Part shown: positions 17,222 through 24,613 of the stretch, in pieces
How positions within the stretch are numbered: position 1 is the stretch's first letter
How the letters are laid out: every line of letters starts with the position of its first letter
Source of the DNA: Christensenellaceae bacterium
Lineage (GTDB): Bacteria > Bacillota > Clostridia > Christensenellales > Christensenellaceae
Direction of reading: 5' to 3'
NCBI GenBank assembly: GCA_017523755.1
Contig: JAFWWA010000038.1
Coordinates: 62,001 to 126,000, forward strand
Length of the DNA: 64,000 bases
Program-made: the position numbers and the translations under genes
Notes under the pieces: model-generated
What the model was told of the DNA's origin: nothing
Seen by the model: only the letters and a program-made list of their open reading frames with translations
The model's database searches: none

Positions 17222-18328
17222 TTGGCAAGCAAAGATTATTATGAGATCCTTGGAGTGAGCAAGGATGCGTCTGCCGATGACATAAAGAAAGCGTTCCGCC
17301 AGCTGGCTAAGAAGTATCATCCGGATATGAACAAGGATGATCCAAGCGCTGCCGAGAAATTCAAGGAAGTCAACGAGGCTTATCAGGTCCTCGGCGATGA
17401 GACTAAGCGTCAGCAGTATGATACCTATGGATCTGCTGCGTTCGACGGTTCGGCACCTCAGGGCGATTACAGTTCGTACTCGTCCGGATTCGGTGGCTTC
17501 GGCGGGTTCGGAGATATATTCGAGTCGTTCTTCGGAGGAATGGGAGGAGGATCCTCCCGTCAGAGAAGGAACGGCCCCGAAAGAGGAGCCGACATAGAGA
17601 CAGAGCTCAGGATCGAGTTCAGGGAAGCTGCTGAAGGCGTTAAGAAGGAAGTCAAGATCAGCAGGAGAGAGACCTGCGTTCACTGCCACGGAACGGGAGC
17701 AAAGCCTGGCACTTCGACCAAGACCTGTCCCACCTGCAACGGAACGGGTCAGAAAAGGTCACAGACTGGTTTCGGTATGTTCACTATAACAACGTGCCCG
17801 ACCTGCGGAGGAGAAGGTACGATAGTTGAGAGCCCCTGCGAACACTGTCACGGGACTGGAACTACTTCCCAGTTAAGGACTATAAGTCTTAATATTCCTG
17901 CCGGGATCGATGACGGACAGATAATGACCGTCTCCGGTCAGGGTCATGCCGGGAGGAAAGGCGGGGAGAACGGCGATGTATATATCAGGATAAGGGTAAG
18001 GCCTTCAAGGACATGGAGAAGGGAAGGCCAGGACCTGTATATGGATATAGACATCAGTTTCGCTCAGGCAGCTCTTGGAGACTCGATAACTGTACCAACA
18101 CTTACGGGTGACGTAAAATACGATCTTCCGGCTGGGACACAGACTGGCACGACCTTCAGACTGAGGGATAAGGGCATCAAGTATCTGAGGCAGAACAGGA
18201 ACGGCGATCTTTATGTAAAGGTGAACGTCGTAGTTCCCAAAAAGCTGACGGACAGGCAGAAAGAGCTTCTTGCTGAATTTGCGGGCATGTCAGTACCGCA
18301 GAAAAAAGGAAAGATATTCAGAAAATAA
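17222..18328 (+). CDS. dnaJ: Chaperone protein DnaJ (Hsp40)
   Basis: A 368-residue type I Hsp40 starting with TTG. It has the J domain ([20 protein letters not shown], with HPD in KYHPDMNKD), a Gly/Phe-rich linker with unusually many FGGFGG units, four CxxCxGxG zinc repeats ([32 protein letters not shown]) and two C-terminal substrate-binding barrels. It stimulates DnaK ATPase. TTG is preceded by a GAGG-type site in the 84-base gap after dnaK; no better start is seen. Confidence 0.97.
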   Translation: MASKDYYEILGVSKDASADDIKKAFRQLAKKYHPDMNKDDPSAAEKFKEVNEAYQVLGDETKRQQYDTYGSAAFDGSAPQGDYSSYSSGFGGFGGFGDIFESFFGGMGGGSSRQRRNGPERGADIETELRIEFREAAEGVKKEVKISRRETCVHCHGTGAKPGTSTKTCPTCNGTGQKRSQTGFGMFTITTCPTCGGEGTIVESPCEHCHGTGTTSQLRTISLNIPAGIDDGQIMTVSGQGHAGRKGGENGDVYIRIRVRPSRTWRREGQDLYMDIDISFAQAALGDSITVPTLTGDVKYDLPAGTQTGTTFRLRDKGIKYLRQNRNGDLYVKVNVVVPKKLTDRQKELLAEFAGMSVPQKKGKIFRK

Positions 18329-18368
18329 AACATCCACAGCGCGGTTTTAAAAGAACAGCAGATAAATG

Positions 18369-18399
18369 AAACGGCATGAATTGGATCATGCCGTTTTTA
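18369..18399 (+). terminator. Terminator of the hrcA-dnaJ operon
   Basis: The stem AAACGGCATGA / TCATGCCGTTT (6-base loop) is followed by T-rich sequence, 40 bases after the dnaJ stop. Confidence 0.85.
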
Positions 18400-18469
18400 T
18401 TATCCTGAAAATCGGAGATTATCAGGTCATACCGGATGGAAAAACATATTGCAGTTGAAGAGTATGTTT

Positions 18470-19105
18470 TTATGCTCCTTGCTTTCTGATCCTAACCAAA
18501 AGCAGCTTACCCTCTTTTACCGATACAGCTGCAGTTTTACCCGGAATCACCTCGTTGCTTATACCGTACTGGTATTCACAGCTGATCTCGGCATCGTAAA
18601 GCGGATATTTTGCCCCTGTAACAGTTATTCCCCTGGCACAGCCTGTGATATTTAACAGCGAAAAGAATGTACAGTCGTCTGTGATATAAGCAGTCTTGTC
18701 AGAGATGATCTCGATCTCGGAATAGTCGTCGATGATACATCCTTTCTTTTTAAGGGAATCTAGGTAGAGAAGGATAGATACATTACCCAGTGTATGGTCC
18801 AGCCTTGCTCCTATGACACCGATCAGCAGAAAGTCATCAAATCCTCTTCTTACCCCTTCTTTTACTCCGAATACTGTATCAGTATCATCTTTTTCCCGGG
18901 GAAGGACTATGGTTTCAGAATCAAGACCGGGATTCTCATGGGAATCAAAATCACCGACGATAAGATCAGGCTGTACCCCGAGCTCATTCAGATGTTTAAG
19001 ACCGCTGTCGCAGTATATCACATAATCATCATCATGAAGTTTATTGCGGATGTAATCGTAATCGTTTATGTCCGCACCACCAACAATGACACAGCGTTTC
19101 TTCAT
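18470..19105 (-). CDS. thiN: Thiamine diphosphokinase (ThiN family)
   Basis: A 211-residue protein transferring pyrophosphate from ATP to thiamine to give TPP. It has CVIVGGADIND at the N-terminus, CDSGLKHLNELGVQPDLIVGDFDSH with the acidic metal-binding residues, the EKDDTDTVFGVKEG segment and GARLDHTLGN. The start at 19105 makes a 4-base ATGA overlap with tenA; an in-frame ATG at 19120 with GGGAG upstream is possible. Last gene of the TPP-riboswitch operon. This enzyme acts on thiamine, not thiamine monophosphate, which matters for the HAD gene upstream. Confidence 0.93.
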   Translation of the reverse strand: MKKRCVIVGGADINDYDYIRNKLHDDDYVIYCDSGLKHLNELGVQPDLIVGDFDSHENPGLDSETIVLPREKDDTDTVFGVKEGVRRGFDDFLLIGVIGARLDHTLGNVSILLYLDSLKKKGCIIDDYSEIEIISDKTAYITDDCTFFSLLNITGCARGITVTGAKYPLYDAEISCEYQYGISNEVIPGKTAAVSVKEGKLLLVRIRKQGA

Positions 19106-19761
19106 TTTCTTACCTTCCATGACATCTCCCAGAACGCCAGCTCATAACGTGAACAGGCCACAAAAATATCAATGAGGTGACGGATCTGACTTTCAGTATA
19201 GTTTTCGGTCAGACGATTGAGAGTATCGATAAGGATAACATTATCTGCTGCATAGGCATCGGAAGCATATCCCTTTATCCAGTCTCCGTAAAACCCGTCA
19301 TTGACGGACCCGGGATTGTTTCTTACGATGTTCTTCGCTATGATCTCGTAACTGTAGGCACAGGAAAGGATCACTGCCAGTATCTCGGCTTCTCCTTCCT
19401 CATACGCTACCCGAAGCATATAGGATGTATAGGACAGATTATCAAGGGATCTTGGTGTGGATGTGATCTCATCCTGACTGATCCCTAAGCGTGCAATATA
19501 ACCGCTGTGAACATTCAGTTCTCCGTTCATAACATAGATATATTTTGAGAAGAGGTTTGCGGTTTCAAGGCTTTTAGCTTTAGCTACACCTACTGCAAAT
19601 GCCTTGGCATACTCCTCAAGATAAAGATAATCCTGAATAATATAATAACGGAATTTATTCCTGTCGAGATCTCCGTTCTGGATGCCAAGGACGAAAGGAT
19701 GTTCGTTATATTGCTTCCAGATGTCATCTGAAGCAGAAAGCAGTCTGTTGATAGTTGCCAT
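19102..19761 (-). CDS. tenA: Thiaminase II (aminopyrimidine aminohydrolase, TenA family)
   Basis: A 219-residue all-helical protein with the TenA core: HPFVLGIQNGDLDRNKFRYY, QDYLYLEEYAKAFAVGVAKA, the catalytic-Cys region VILSCAYSYEIIAKN and a C-terminal ACSRYELAFWEM. TenA hydrolyses base-degraded thiamine or aminomethylpyrimidines to HMP for salvage. It lies between thiT and thiN and overlaps thiN by 4 bases. Confidence 0.94.
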   Translation of the reverse strand: MATINRLLSASDDIWKQYNEHPFVLGIQNGDLDRNKFRYYIIQDYLYLEEYAKAFAVGVAKAKSLETANLFSKYIYVMNGELNVHSGYIARLGISQDEITSTPRSLDNLSYTSYMLRVAYEEGEAEILAVILSCAYSYEIIAKNIVRNNPGSVNDGFYGDWIKGYASDAYAADNVILIDTLNRLTENYTESQIRHLIDIFVACSRYELAFWEMSWKVRK

Positions 19762-19769
19762 AATACCTC

Positions 19770-20375
19770 CTATTTACTACTCATGTTTAGCGCTGACCGC
19801 ATGCTTTTCAAAGGGAGCATCAGAACGATGACCGCTGATAAGATGCATAGCGGGACATTCTGCGACAGGTTATAGGCAAGACTGTAACCCCAGGCTCCCC
19901 ATCCGTCCCAGGCGTTCTGAGAGAAGAAAAGGACGCCGCTTATAAGATGACCGGCTATTTTCAGTACTGAAGCTAGTATCATGCCGCCGATGATCTTATA
20001 TCTTTTATCTGTTCCGAAGATACCTGCATATCCGAGACATGAGAAACAGATCATGTGCTCTAAGAAGAACTGCCCCCAATGGACCAGCTGCCATCCCGGA
20101 ATTATCAGCATGGCTAAAACACCGCAGATCCAACCTGTGATAAAGCTGAGCCTGTAATCGATCAGCACAGCCAGAAGCAGAAGAGGGACGGGTGAACAAA
20201 GGGATATCGTCGCGCCCGTAGGAAGAGGGAAACGGATGGACTGCAAAATAAGCGTCATTGCTATCACGATGCCGCAGAAAGCAAGATCCCTTGTCCGTAT
20301 TTTCAGATCTCTGACAAAGTAAAACGTAACAGTGTAATAAAGCACTGCAAAAATGATACCGATAGCATTATTCAT
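19770..20375 (-). CDS. thiT: Thiamine ECF transporter S component ThiT
   Basis: A 201-residue membrane protein with six predicted helices. The YuaJ/ThiT family is suggested by DLAFCGIVIAMTLILQSIRF, the GWQLVHWGQFFLEH loop and GWGAWGYSLAYNLSQN near the last helices. S components bind the vitamin and need the shared EcfAA'T module, which is not in this window. The start overlaps the thiD stop by 4 bases. The operon also encodes ThiW, so two different S components share one transcript. Confidence 0.85.
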   Translation of the reverse strand: MNNAIGIIFAVLYYTVTFYFVRDLKIRTRDLAFCGIVIAMTLILQSIRFPLPTGATISLCSPVPLLLLAVLIDYRLSFITGWICGVLAMLIIPGWQLVHWGQFFLEHMICFSCLGYAGIFGTDKRYKIIGGMILASVLKIAGHLISGVLFFSQNAWDGWGAWGYSLAYNLSQNVPLCILSAVIVLMLPLKSMRSALNMSSK

Positions 20376-21187
20376 AAAGCTTTTTCCTTGCTGAACTCTC
20401 CCCTGAGGTCAAATGCATGATCCATGGGACCTGAACCTTTTCCGAGATCGAGCATCGCCGCCAAAGCACCGGAGATATAGTCCTTTGCTCTCTGGACGGA
20501 TTCAGTCAGAGTAAAGCCTTTCGCAAGATTTGATGTAATGGCGCTTGAAAGTGTGCAGCCTGTTCCATGGGTATTAGGATTGTCGATGCGTTTTCCCTCA
20601 AACCAGATAAGCTCCCCGTTTGAGAAAAGAAGATCGTTTGCGTCATTTATACTGTGCCCGCCTTTCAGCAGAACAGAGCAGTTATATCTCTCTCCGATCA
20701 GTCTGGCTGCTGTGATCATATCCTCCCTGCTGTTTATGGTGAGCCCGGAGAGGACTTCTCCTTCCGGTATATTGGGCGTGATAAGTGTGGAGATCGGGAT
20801 CAGCTCATCGATAAGAGTCTGGACCGCATCGTTCTTCATCAGCGCAGAGCCTGATGTTGCCACCATCACTGGGTCTACCACGATGTTTTTTGCATTATAG
20901 AAATTCAGCCGGTCAGATATAACGTGGATCAGCTGGTTGGACGCAACCATGCCGATCTTTACGGCATCGGGATAAATGTCCTCGAATACCGCATCAATCT
21001 GCTGTCTAAGGAAATCAGGTGTTGATTCCTGTATCGCTTTGACGCCGGTCGTGTTCTGTGCCGTAAGTGCTGTTATTGCGCTCATGGCGTATACACCGTT
21101 CATGGTCATCGTTTTCAGATCGGCCTGAATACCGGCGCCTCCGCTGCAGTCGCTGCCTGCAATGGTCAATGCTGTTTTCTTTTTCAT
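20372..21187 (-). CDS. thiD: Hydroxymethylpyrimidine/phosphomethylpyrimidine kinase
   Basis: A 271-residue ribokinase-fold enzyme phosphorylating HMP twice to HMP-PP. It has ALTIAGSDCSGGAGIQADLKTM, NGVYAMSAITALTAQNT, VVDPVMVATSGSALM and the catalytic HGTGCTLSSAITSNLAKG, where the usual anion-hole/base motif GTGC is seen. Salvaged HMP from TenA feeds this step. It follows the HAD gene after 81 bases and overlaps thiT. Confidence 0.95.
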   Translation of the reverse strand: MKKKTALTIAGSDCSGGAGIQADLKTMTMNGVYAMSAITALTAQNTTGVKAIQESTPDFLRQQIDAVFEDIYPDAVKIGMVASNQLIHVISDRLNFYNAKNIVVDPVMVATSGSALMKNDAVQTLIDELIPISTLITPNIPEGEVLSGLTINSREDMITAARLIGERYNCSVLLKGGHSINDANDLLFSNGELIWFEGKRIDNPNTHGTGCTLSSAITSNLAKGFTLTESVQRAKDYISGALAAMLDLGKGSGPMDHAFDLRGEFSKEKAL

Positions 21188-21268
21188 TTTTGCTCCTTTC
21201 GTTTTTCAGCATCGTTTTATATAGCGGCATAAGGTGGTGCCCCCGGTCTGCCGCTTGAAGCTGTTTGC

Positions 21269-21931
21269 TTACAGTGCCGAAGCAAACTTCCAGAATCCAT
21301 CTGTATGATCAAAATCCGTCAGACAGAAATCTGCCAGATCATGTATCTCTTTCTGATGTTTTTCACTTTTATCGAATACGGCAACTACTTTAAAGCCGTC
21401 TGCCTTAGCAGTTCTTATGGCATGGAACGCATCTTCAAATATCAGGGTAGTGCTGCGGTCTGCGCCAAAATGTTCCATTGCGGTACGGAATATGTAAGGC
21501 TCATCCTTACCGTGTCCTGTTTCACTGCATGTAAAGATCTTTTCAAAATACTGTTCCATACCGCATCTTCTGAGCGCGGCTTCTATCTGATACCGGTCTG
21601 TCGCTGTAGCGATACACATCGGGATCTTTGCCGTTTTTATATGATGAAGGAAACCTAAGACGCCGCTTTTTGGCAGTACATCATGGAAATAAAAATGTTC
21701 AATTATCTTATCAATGCCTTTTATGATCTCTTCAGAAGAAAGAGAAAGCTTATATTCCCGTCTGAAATAGCAGGCAGACTGATAAAGGCTCATTGCTCTG
21801 ATATCTTCCCTGAGTGACGGCCTGGGCTCAATACCAAGTGATCGAAGATAGACCTCACCAACGCTGTCCCAGACGGACATTGAATCGAAAAGCGTGCCGT
21901 CAAAGTCAAAGATCGCACATCTGATCTTCAT
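21269..21931 (-). CDS. HAD-superfamily phosphatase, candidate thiamine monophosphate phosphatase
   Basis: A 220-residue subfamily IA HAD hydrolase with motif I DFDGTLFDSM, a helical cap (about 15-85), motif II ATATDRYQIEAAL, and motif III/IV EDAFHAIRTAKADGFKVVAV. It overlaps thiE by 4 bases (ATGA). ThiE makes thiamine monophosphate, while the operon has ThiN, which needs free thiamine, and no thiL is seen here. A phosphatase at this point would join the two halves; plants use a HAD phosphatase fused to TenA (TH2) for this. The substrate is inferred from context only. Confidence 0.82.
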   Translation of the reverse strand: MKIRCAIFDFDGTLFDSMSVWDSVGEVYLRSLGIEPRPSLREDIRAMSLYQSACYFRREYKLSLSSEEIIKGIDKIIEHFYFHDVLPKSGVLGFLHHIKTAKIPMCIATATDRYQIEAALRRCGMEQYFEKIFTCSETGHGKDEPYIFRTAMEHFGADRSTTLIFEDAFHAIRTAKADGFKVVAVFDKSEKHQKEIHDLADFCLTDFDHTDGFWKFASAL

Positions 21932-22548
21932 GAATTCACCATTTCAAGAGAAAGGCTCCGAAGCAGGCGGCACTCGTTTTCTATGTCATTGGACGCGAAA
22001 ATGGCGCTTACCATGGCAACGCCGTCGATCCCTGTGCCGGCAAGCTTTGATATGTTCGACTTTCCGATACCGCCGATAGCAACAACGGGAATATCCACCG
22101 TGTTACAGATATCACGAAGTGTTTCTTTTTTAAGGATATTGGTATCTGTTTTTGTAGAAGTTGAGAACACGGCTCCTGCACCGAGACAGTCCGCACCGTC
22201 CTTTACTGCTTTAAGAGCTTCCTCTACAGAGTGTACGGAAACGCCTATCATCATATCGTCTCCGACTCTCTTACGTACCTGTCCGGCATCCATATCATCC
22301 TGGCCTACGTGAACACCGTCAGCATGACACCTGATGGCGATCTCTACATTATCGTTGATGAAAAACGGGACACCGTACTGCTTGCAGAGGGCAGATATCT
22401 CGATCGCTTCTTTAAGAAAATCCTCATCATTAAGATCTTTTTCACGAAGCTGGACACAGGTAACACCGCCTTTTAAGGCACACTCGACCTGTTCATATAA
22501 ACTTTGTTTACCGGTCCACGCTCTGTCGGTCACAGCGTAGAGCAGCAT
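21928..22548 (-). CDS. thiE: Thiamine phosphate synthase
   Basis: A 206-residue TIM barrel joining HMP-PP and thiazole phosphate to thiamine monophosphate. Motifs are LLYAVTDRAWTG, CVQLREKDLND, the VPFFINDNVEIA stretch with the catalytic loop, DGVHVGQDDMDAGQVR, GVSVHSVEEA, GADCLGAGAVFSTSTKTD and VVAIGGIGKSNI. ATG 22548 has AGGAG just upstream and starts right after the thiM stop (22556); the frame is open to 22587, but that would overlap thiM and shift the barrel start. Confidence 0.95.
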   Translation of the reverse strand: MLLYAVTDRAWTGKQSLYEQVECALKGGVTCVQLREKDLNDEDFLKEAIEISALCKQYGVPFFINDNVEIAIRCHADGVHVGQDDMDAGQVRKRVGDDMMIGVSVHSVEEALKAVKDGADCLGAGAVFSTSTKTDTNILKKETLRDICNTVDIPVVAIGGIGKSNISKLAGTGIDGVAMVSAIFASNDIENECRLLRSLSLEMVNS

Positions 22549-22555
22549 CGAACTC

Positions 22556-23377
22556 CTATCGCACTTCATATTTCGCACCTTTCCCAAGCATTTCTGCGGT
22601 CATATTGTATACTGCATCAATGATGTAATTCCTGTATGTCGAGTTTCCGTCCATTTCAGAAAGCCTTTCGTGTGCCACTTCACCGGCATATCCCATAAGT
22701 GAGACCGCACAGGCCGCAGCTTCTAACGGCTTATCAGGGTTTGCGCTCACAAAAGCTGCGGTCATGGCGGAAAGCTGACATCCTGTGCCAGTGATGGAAG
22801 ACATCATAGGATGTCCGTTTCTTATCAGGTAGGCTTTTTCAGCGTCAGCTACAATATCGACGGCACCGGTGATGGCGATGACTGATCCCGTTTTCTTTGC
22901 AAAAGCTTTGGCAAACAGTATCACGTCATCAAGATCATCTTCCCTGATAATGTCTTTGGCATCGGCATCCACACCGCCTGTACTGCCTCGTCCTGATGCA
23001 AGTGTTTTTATTTCTGAGATATTTCCTCTGATGACTGAGAACTTCAATTCTTCAAGAAGCCTGAAAGCAGTATCTTTCCTGAATGCTGAGGCCCCGGCAC
23101 CTACCGGGTCAAGCACAACAGGGTGATCAAGCTTATTAGCCGCTTTTCCTGCGATCATCATTGATCTGACAGTGCGGCTGTTTGGAGTACCGATATTTAT
23201 ATTCAGACCGTCACATATGGCAGTGATCTCCGAAACTTCTTCACTTTCATCAGCCATGATGGGGGATGCGCCGCAGGCGATAAGTATATTTGCGCAGTCA
23301 TTTGCCGTCACATAGTTAGTGATGCTGTGGATCAGAGGACGTTTTTTCCTAACATTTTCAAGCATTTCCTGAAGCAT
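22556..23377 (-). CDS. thiM: Hydroxyethylthiazole kinase
   Basis: A 273-residue ribokinase-like enzyme phosphorylating hydroxyethylthiazole. It has RPLIHSITNYVTANDCANILIA, GASPIMADESEEV, LDPVGAGASAFRKDTAF and the catalytic-Cys region SSITGTGCQLSAMTAAFV. The start at 23377 has AAGGTG seven bases upstream and follows the thiW stop by 10 bases; a TTG at 23398 is the less likely alternative. With ThiW importing thiazole, this is the first salvage step of the operon. Confidence 0.95.
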   Translation of the reverse strand: MLQEMLENVRKKRPLIHSITNYVTANDCANILIACGASPIMADESEEVSEITAICDGLNINIGTPNSRTVRSMMIAGKAANKLDHPVVLDPVGAGASAFRKDTAFRLLEELKFSVIRGNISEIKTLASGRGSTGGVDADAKDIIREDDLDDVILFAKAFAKKTGSVIAITGAVDIVADAEKAYLIRNGHPMMSSITGTGCQLSAMTAAFVSANPDKPLEAAACAVSLMGYAGEVAHERLSEMDGNSTYRNYIIDAVYNMTAEMLGKGAKYEVR

Positions 23378-23387
23378 ATGAGTCACC

Positions 23388-23906
23388 TTATCGATCAAGA
23401 GAGTCCTGGATGCTGCTTAGGATACCGGAATTCTTCAGACTGTAGATTATGACTGCAGAAATGATCGCACCGGCGGCGGTAGAGATCAGGAACGGGATGA
23501 TATATGCATAGAATGCAAGATTGGCTGTGCTTTGACCCATGAAAAAAATAGCGACAGGGTACGCACAAAGTCCTCCGAGGACTGCTGTACCGAATACTTC
23601 ACCGAGCAAGGTCCCTGGGATGTTTCTCGTCTTGGCGTATACGATACCGCACAGTAAAGCTCCGAACATGCTGCCCGGGAAAGCCATCAGACTTCCAAGC
23701 CCAAGGAGGTTGCGGATAAGCGCGGCTCCAAATGCAGCTCCAAGTCCGTAGCCGGGTCCAAGAAGTACAGCGCAGAGTATATTTACCATATGCTGTACGG
23801 GTGAGCATTTGCTGCCTAAAACCGGGAAAGAAAACAGGCTGCCTACGACGGCAATTGCAATGAACAGGCCGGTAAGTGCTAATTTTTTGGTATTGACTTT
23901 TTTCAT
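23388..23906 (-). CDS. thiW: ECF transporter S component ThiW (putative hydroxyethylthiazole uptake)
   Basis: A 172-residue membrane protein with about five to six helices and the ThiW pattern: LALTGLFIAIAVVGSLFSFPV, GSKCSPVQHMVNILCAVLLGPGYG-type loop, RNLLGLGSLMAFPGSMFGAL and AVLGGLCAYPVAIFFMG. ThiW genes lie next to thiM and under TPP riboswitches, and thiazole is the inferred substrate. The start has AAAGGAG eight bases upstream. It is the first gene of the operon, after a leader of about 500 bases. Confidence 0.9.
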   Translation of the reverse strand: MKKVNTKKLALTGLFIAIAVVGSLFSFPVLGSKCSPVQHMVNILCAVLLGPGYGLGAAFGAALIRNLLGLGSLMAFPGSMFGALLCGIVYAKTRNIPGTLLGEVFGTAVLGGLCAYPVAIFFMGQSTANLAFYAYIIPFLISTAAGAIISAVIIYSLKNSGILSSIQDSLDR

Positions 23907-23944
23907 GTTATATTTCTCCTTTGATCAGATCAGGAAACGTCGAG

Positions 23945-24100
23945 CATCAGCAGCGCTTCCAAGTAAGATACAGTAATCACATGGATCACTGTTAGGAAGT
24001 TCGGTCGATGCTTGATGGCATCCTCTCACGCCGGAACACGGCTTCCCATCGCTGACATACAAGACTCAGGGCGCTCCCCCTCAGTCCGCCACATTTGTGG
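23945..24100 (-). ncRNA. Unassigned structured leader RNA between the second TPP terminator and thiW
   Basis: No gene fits here (the longest minus-strand ATG frame is about 22 codons), but complementary segments are dense. In + coordinates: CCACA/TGTGG (24089-24100); GACTcAGGG/CCCTcAGTC (24063-24086, hexaloop); GATGG/CCATC (24014-24018 with 24046-24050) enclosing GCCG/CGGC (24030-24042); CTTCC/GGAAG (23956-23960 with 23995-23999) enclosing an 8-bp stem with one G-U (23971-23991); and a closing pair CAGCG/CGCTG (23951-23955 with 24050-24054). A rival hairpin GATGC/GCATC (24007-24022) overlaps the GATGG arm. The layout resembles a multibranch aptamer. It matches no riboswitch class I can recall; ligand and function are unknown. 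Confidence 0.55.
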
Positions 24101-24130
24101 ATCGCGTTTCTCCTTTCTCAAAAGATCAAG

Positions 24131-24189
24131 AAAAACAGGATGACACCTTTTGCGGTATACCCTTGTAAGGAAGCGAAAGTGTTTCCTGT
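24131..24189 (-). terminator. Second TPP-riboswitch terminator
   Basis: On the minus strand ACAGGA and ACAC (24189-24179) pair with GTGT and TCCTGT (24146-24135), enclosing CCTT/AAGG and a GGTATACC palindrome, then TTTTTCTTG. The 5' arm overlaps the 3' end of aptamer 2, as expected for ligand-controlled termination. Confidence 0.7.
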
Positions 24190-24266
24190 GCCGGTATTAT
24201 CCACATCAGGTATAAAGGCCGAAGATATGATCTTCCTCTCAGCCTGTAATAACAGGCTCTCCTGTA
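24181..24266 (-). promoter_or_regulatory. TPP riboswitch aptamer 2 (THI element)
   Basis: On the minus strand: ACAGGAGAGCC, then GGCTGAGA (CTGAGA at 24242-24237), ACCTGAT (24211-24205), GGATAATACCGGC and CAGGAAAC. These are the pyrimidine-sensor and pyrophosphate-sensor landmarks of the TPP aptamer. It departs from consensus at TAATACC (usually TAATGCC), and the P5 stem has a weaker pairing than aptamer 1, so affinity may differ. Confidence 0.88.
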
Positions 24267-24276
24267 TTTTCTTATG

Positions 24277-24314
24277 CAAAATAAAAACGGGGACGATCCG
24301 TTCAACGTCCCCGT
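24277..24314 (-). terminator. First TPP-riboswitch terminator
   Basis: A perfect 9-bp stem ACGGGGACG / CGTCCCCGT (24314-24306 with 24295-24287) is followed on the minus strand by TTTTATTTT. It lies between the two aptamers, so each aptamer has its own expression platform. Confidence 0.9.
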
Positions 24315-24328
24315 AAAAATCGATCTTT

Positions 24329-24417
24329 ATGACTTCCTACGGCGGCATTATCCGCATCAGGTATAAGGGTCGAAGGTCTTTCCTTCCTCTCAGCCTGAAA
24401 CACAAGCTCCCCTGTAT
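24329..24417 (-). promoter_or_regulatory. TPP riboswitch aptamer 1 (THI element)
   Basis: On the minus strand: ACAGGGGAGC, CAGGCTGAGAGGAAG, CCCTTATACCTGATG, CGGATAATGCCG and CGTAGGAAGTCA. This matches the TPP aptamer consensus closely, with a 4-bp P5 (GCGG/CCGC). It is the first element of the thiamine operon transcript. Confidence 0.95.
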
Positions 24418-24431
24418 TTATTTCGCTTTTT

Positions 24432-24460
24432 ATTTTACACCCGGTTTAACTGAAATACAA
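24432..24460 (-). promoter_or_regulatory. Predicted promoter of the thiamine operon
   Basis: On the minus strand TTGTAT (24455-24460), a 17-base spacer and TAAAAT (24432-24437) precede aptamer 1 by about 15 bases. Confidence 0.6.
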
Positions 24461-24548
24461 ATGGTTTTATATAAACACTTAGGACAGTAATGCAGTAAAA
24501 AATAAAGCAATATCATAACTGATTTTTCAGAACATACAGCAGTGCAGT

Positions 24549-24580
24549 AAAAAACGATACATGCCAGAAGGCAAGTATCG
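24549..24580 (-). terminator. Terminator after the Lgt-like gene
   Basis: On the minus strand CGATACTTGCC / GGCATGTATCG (one mismatch, TTCT loop) is followed by six T. It separates the lgt-like/GH43/AKR genes from the thiamine operon. A short direct repeat TGCAGTAAAAAA flanks the site. Confidence 0.85.
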
Positions 24581-24613
24581 CCTGTGTCTTTATGTGAATT
24601 ATAACTTGCAGAT

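Noticed and set aside
23945-24100. Cobalamin, SAM or T-box element in the thiW leader
   Set aside because: The B12-box, S-box core and GGTGGNACCGCG T-box motifs are absent; the segment is reported as unassigned instead.
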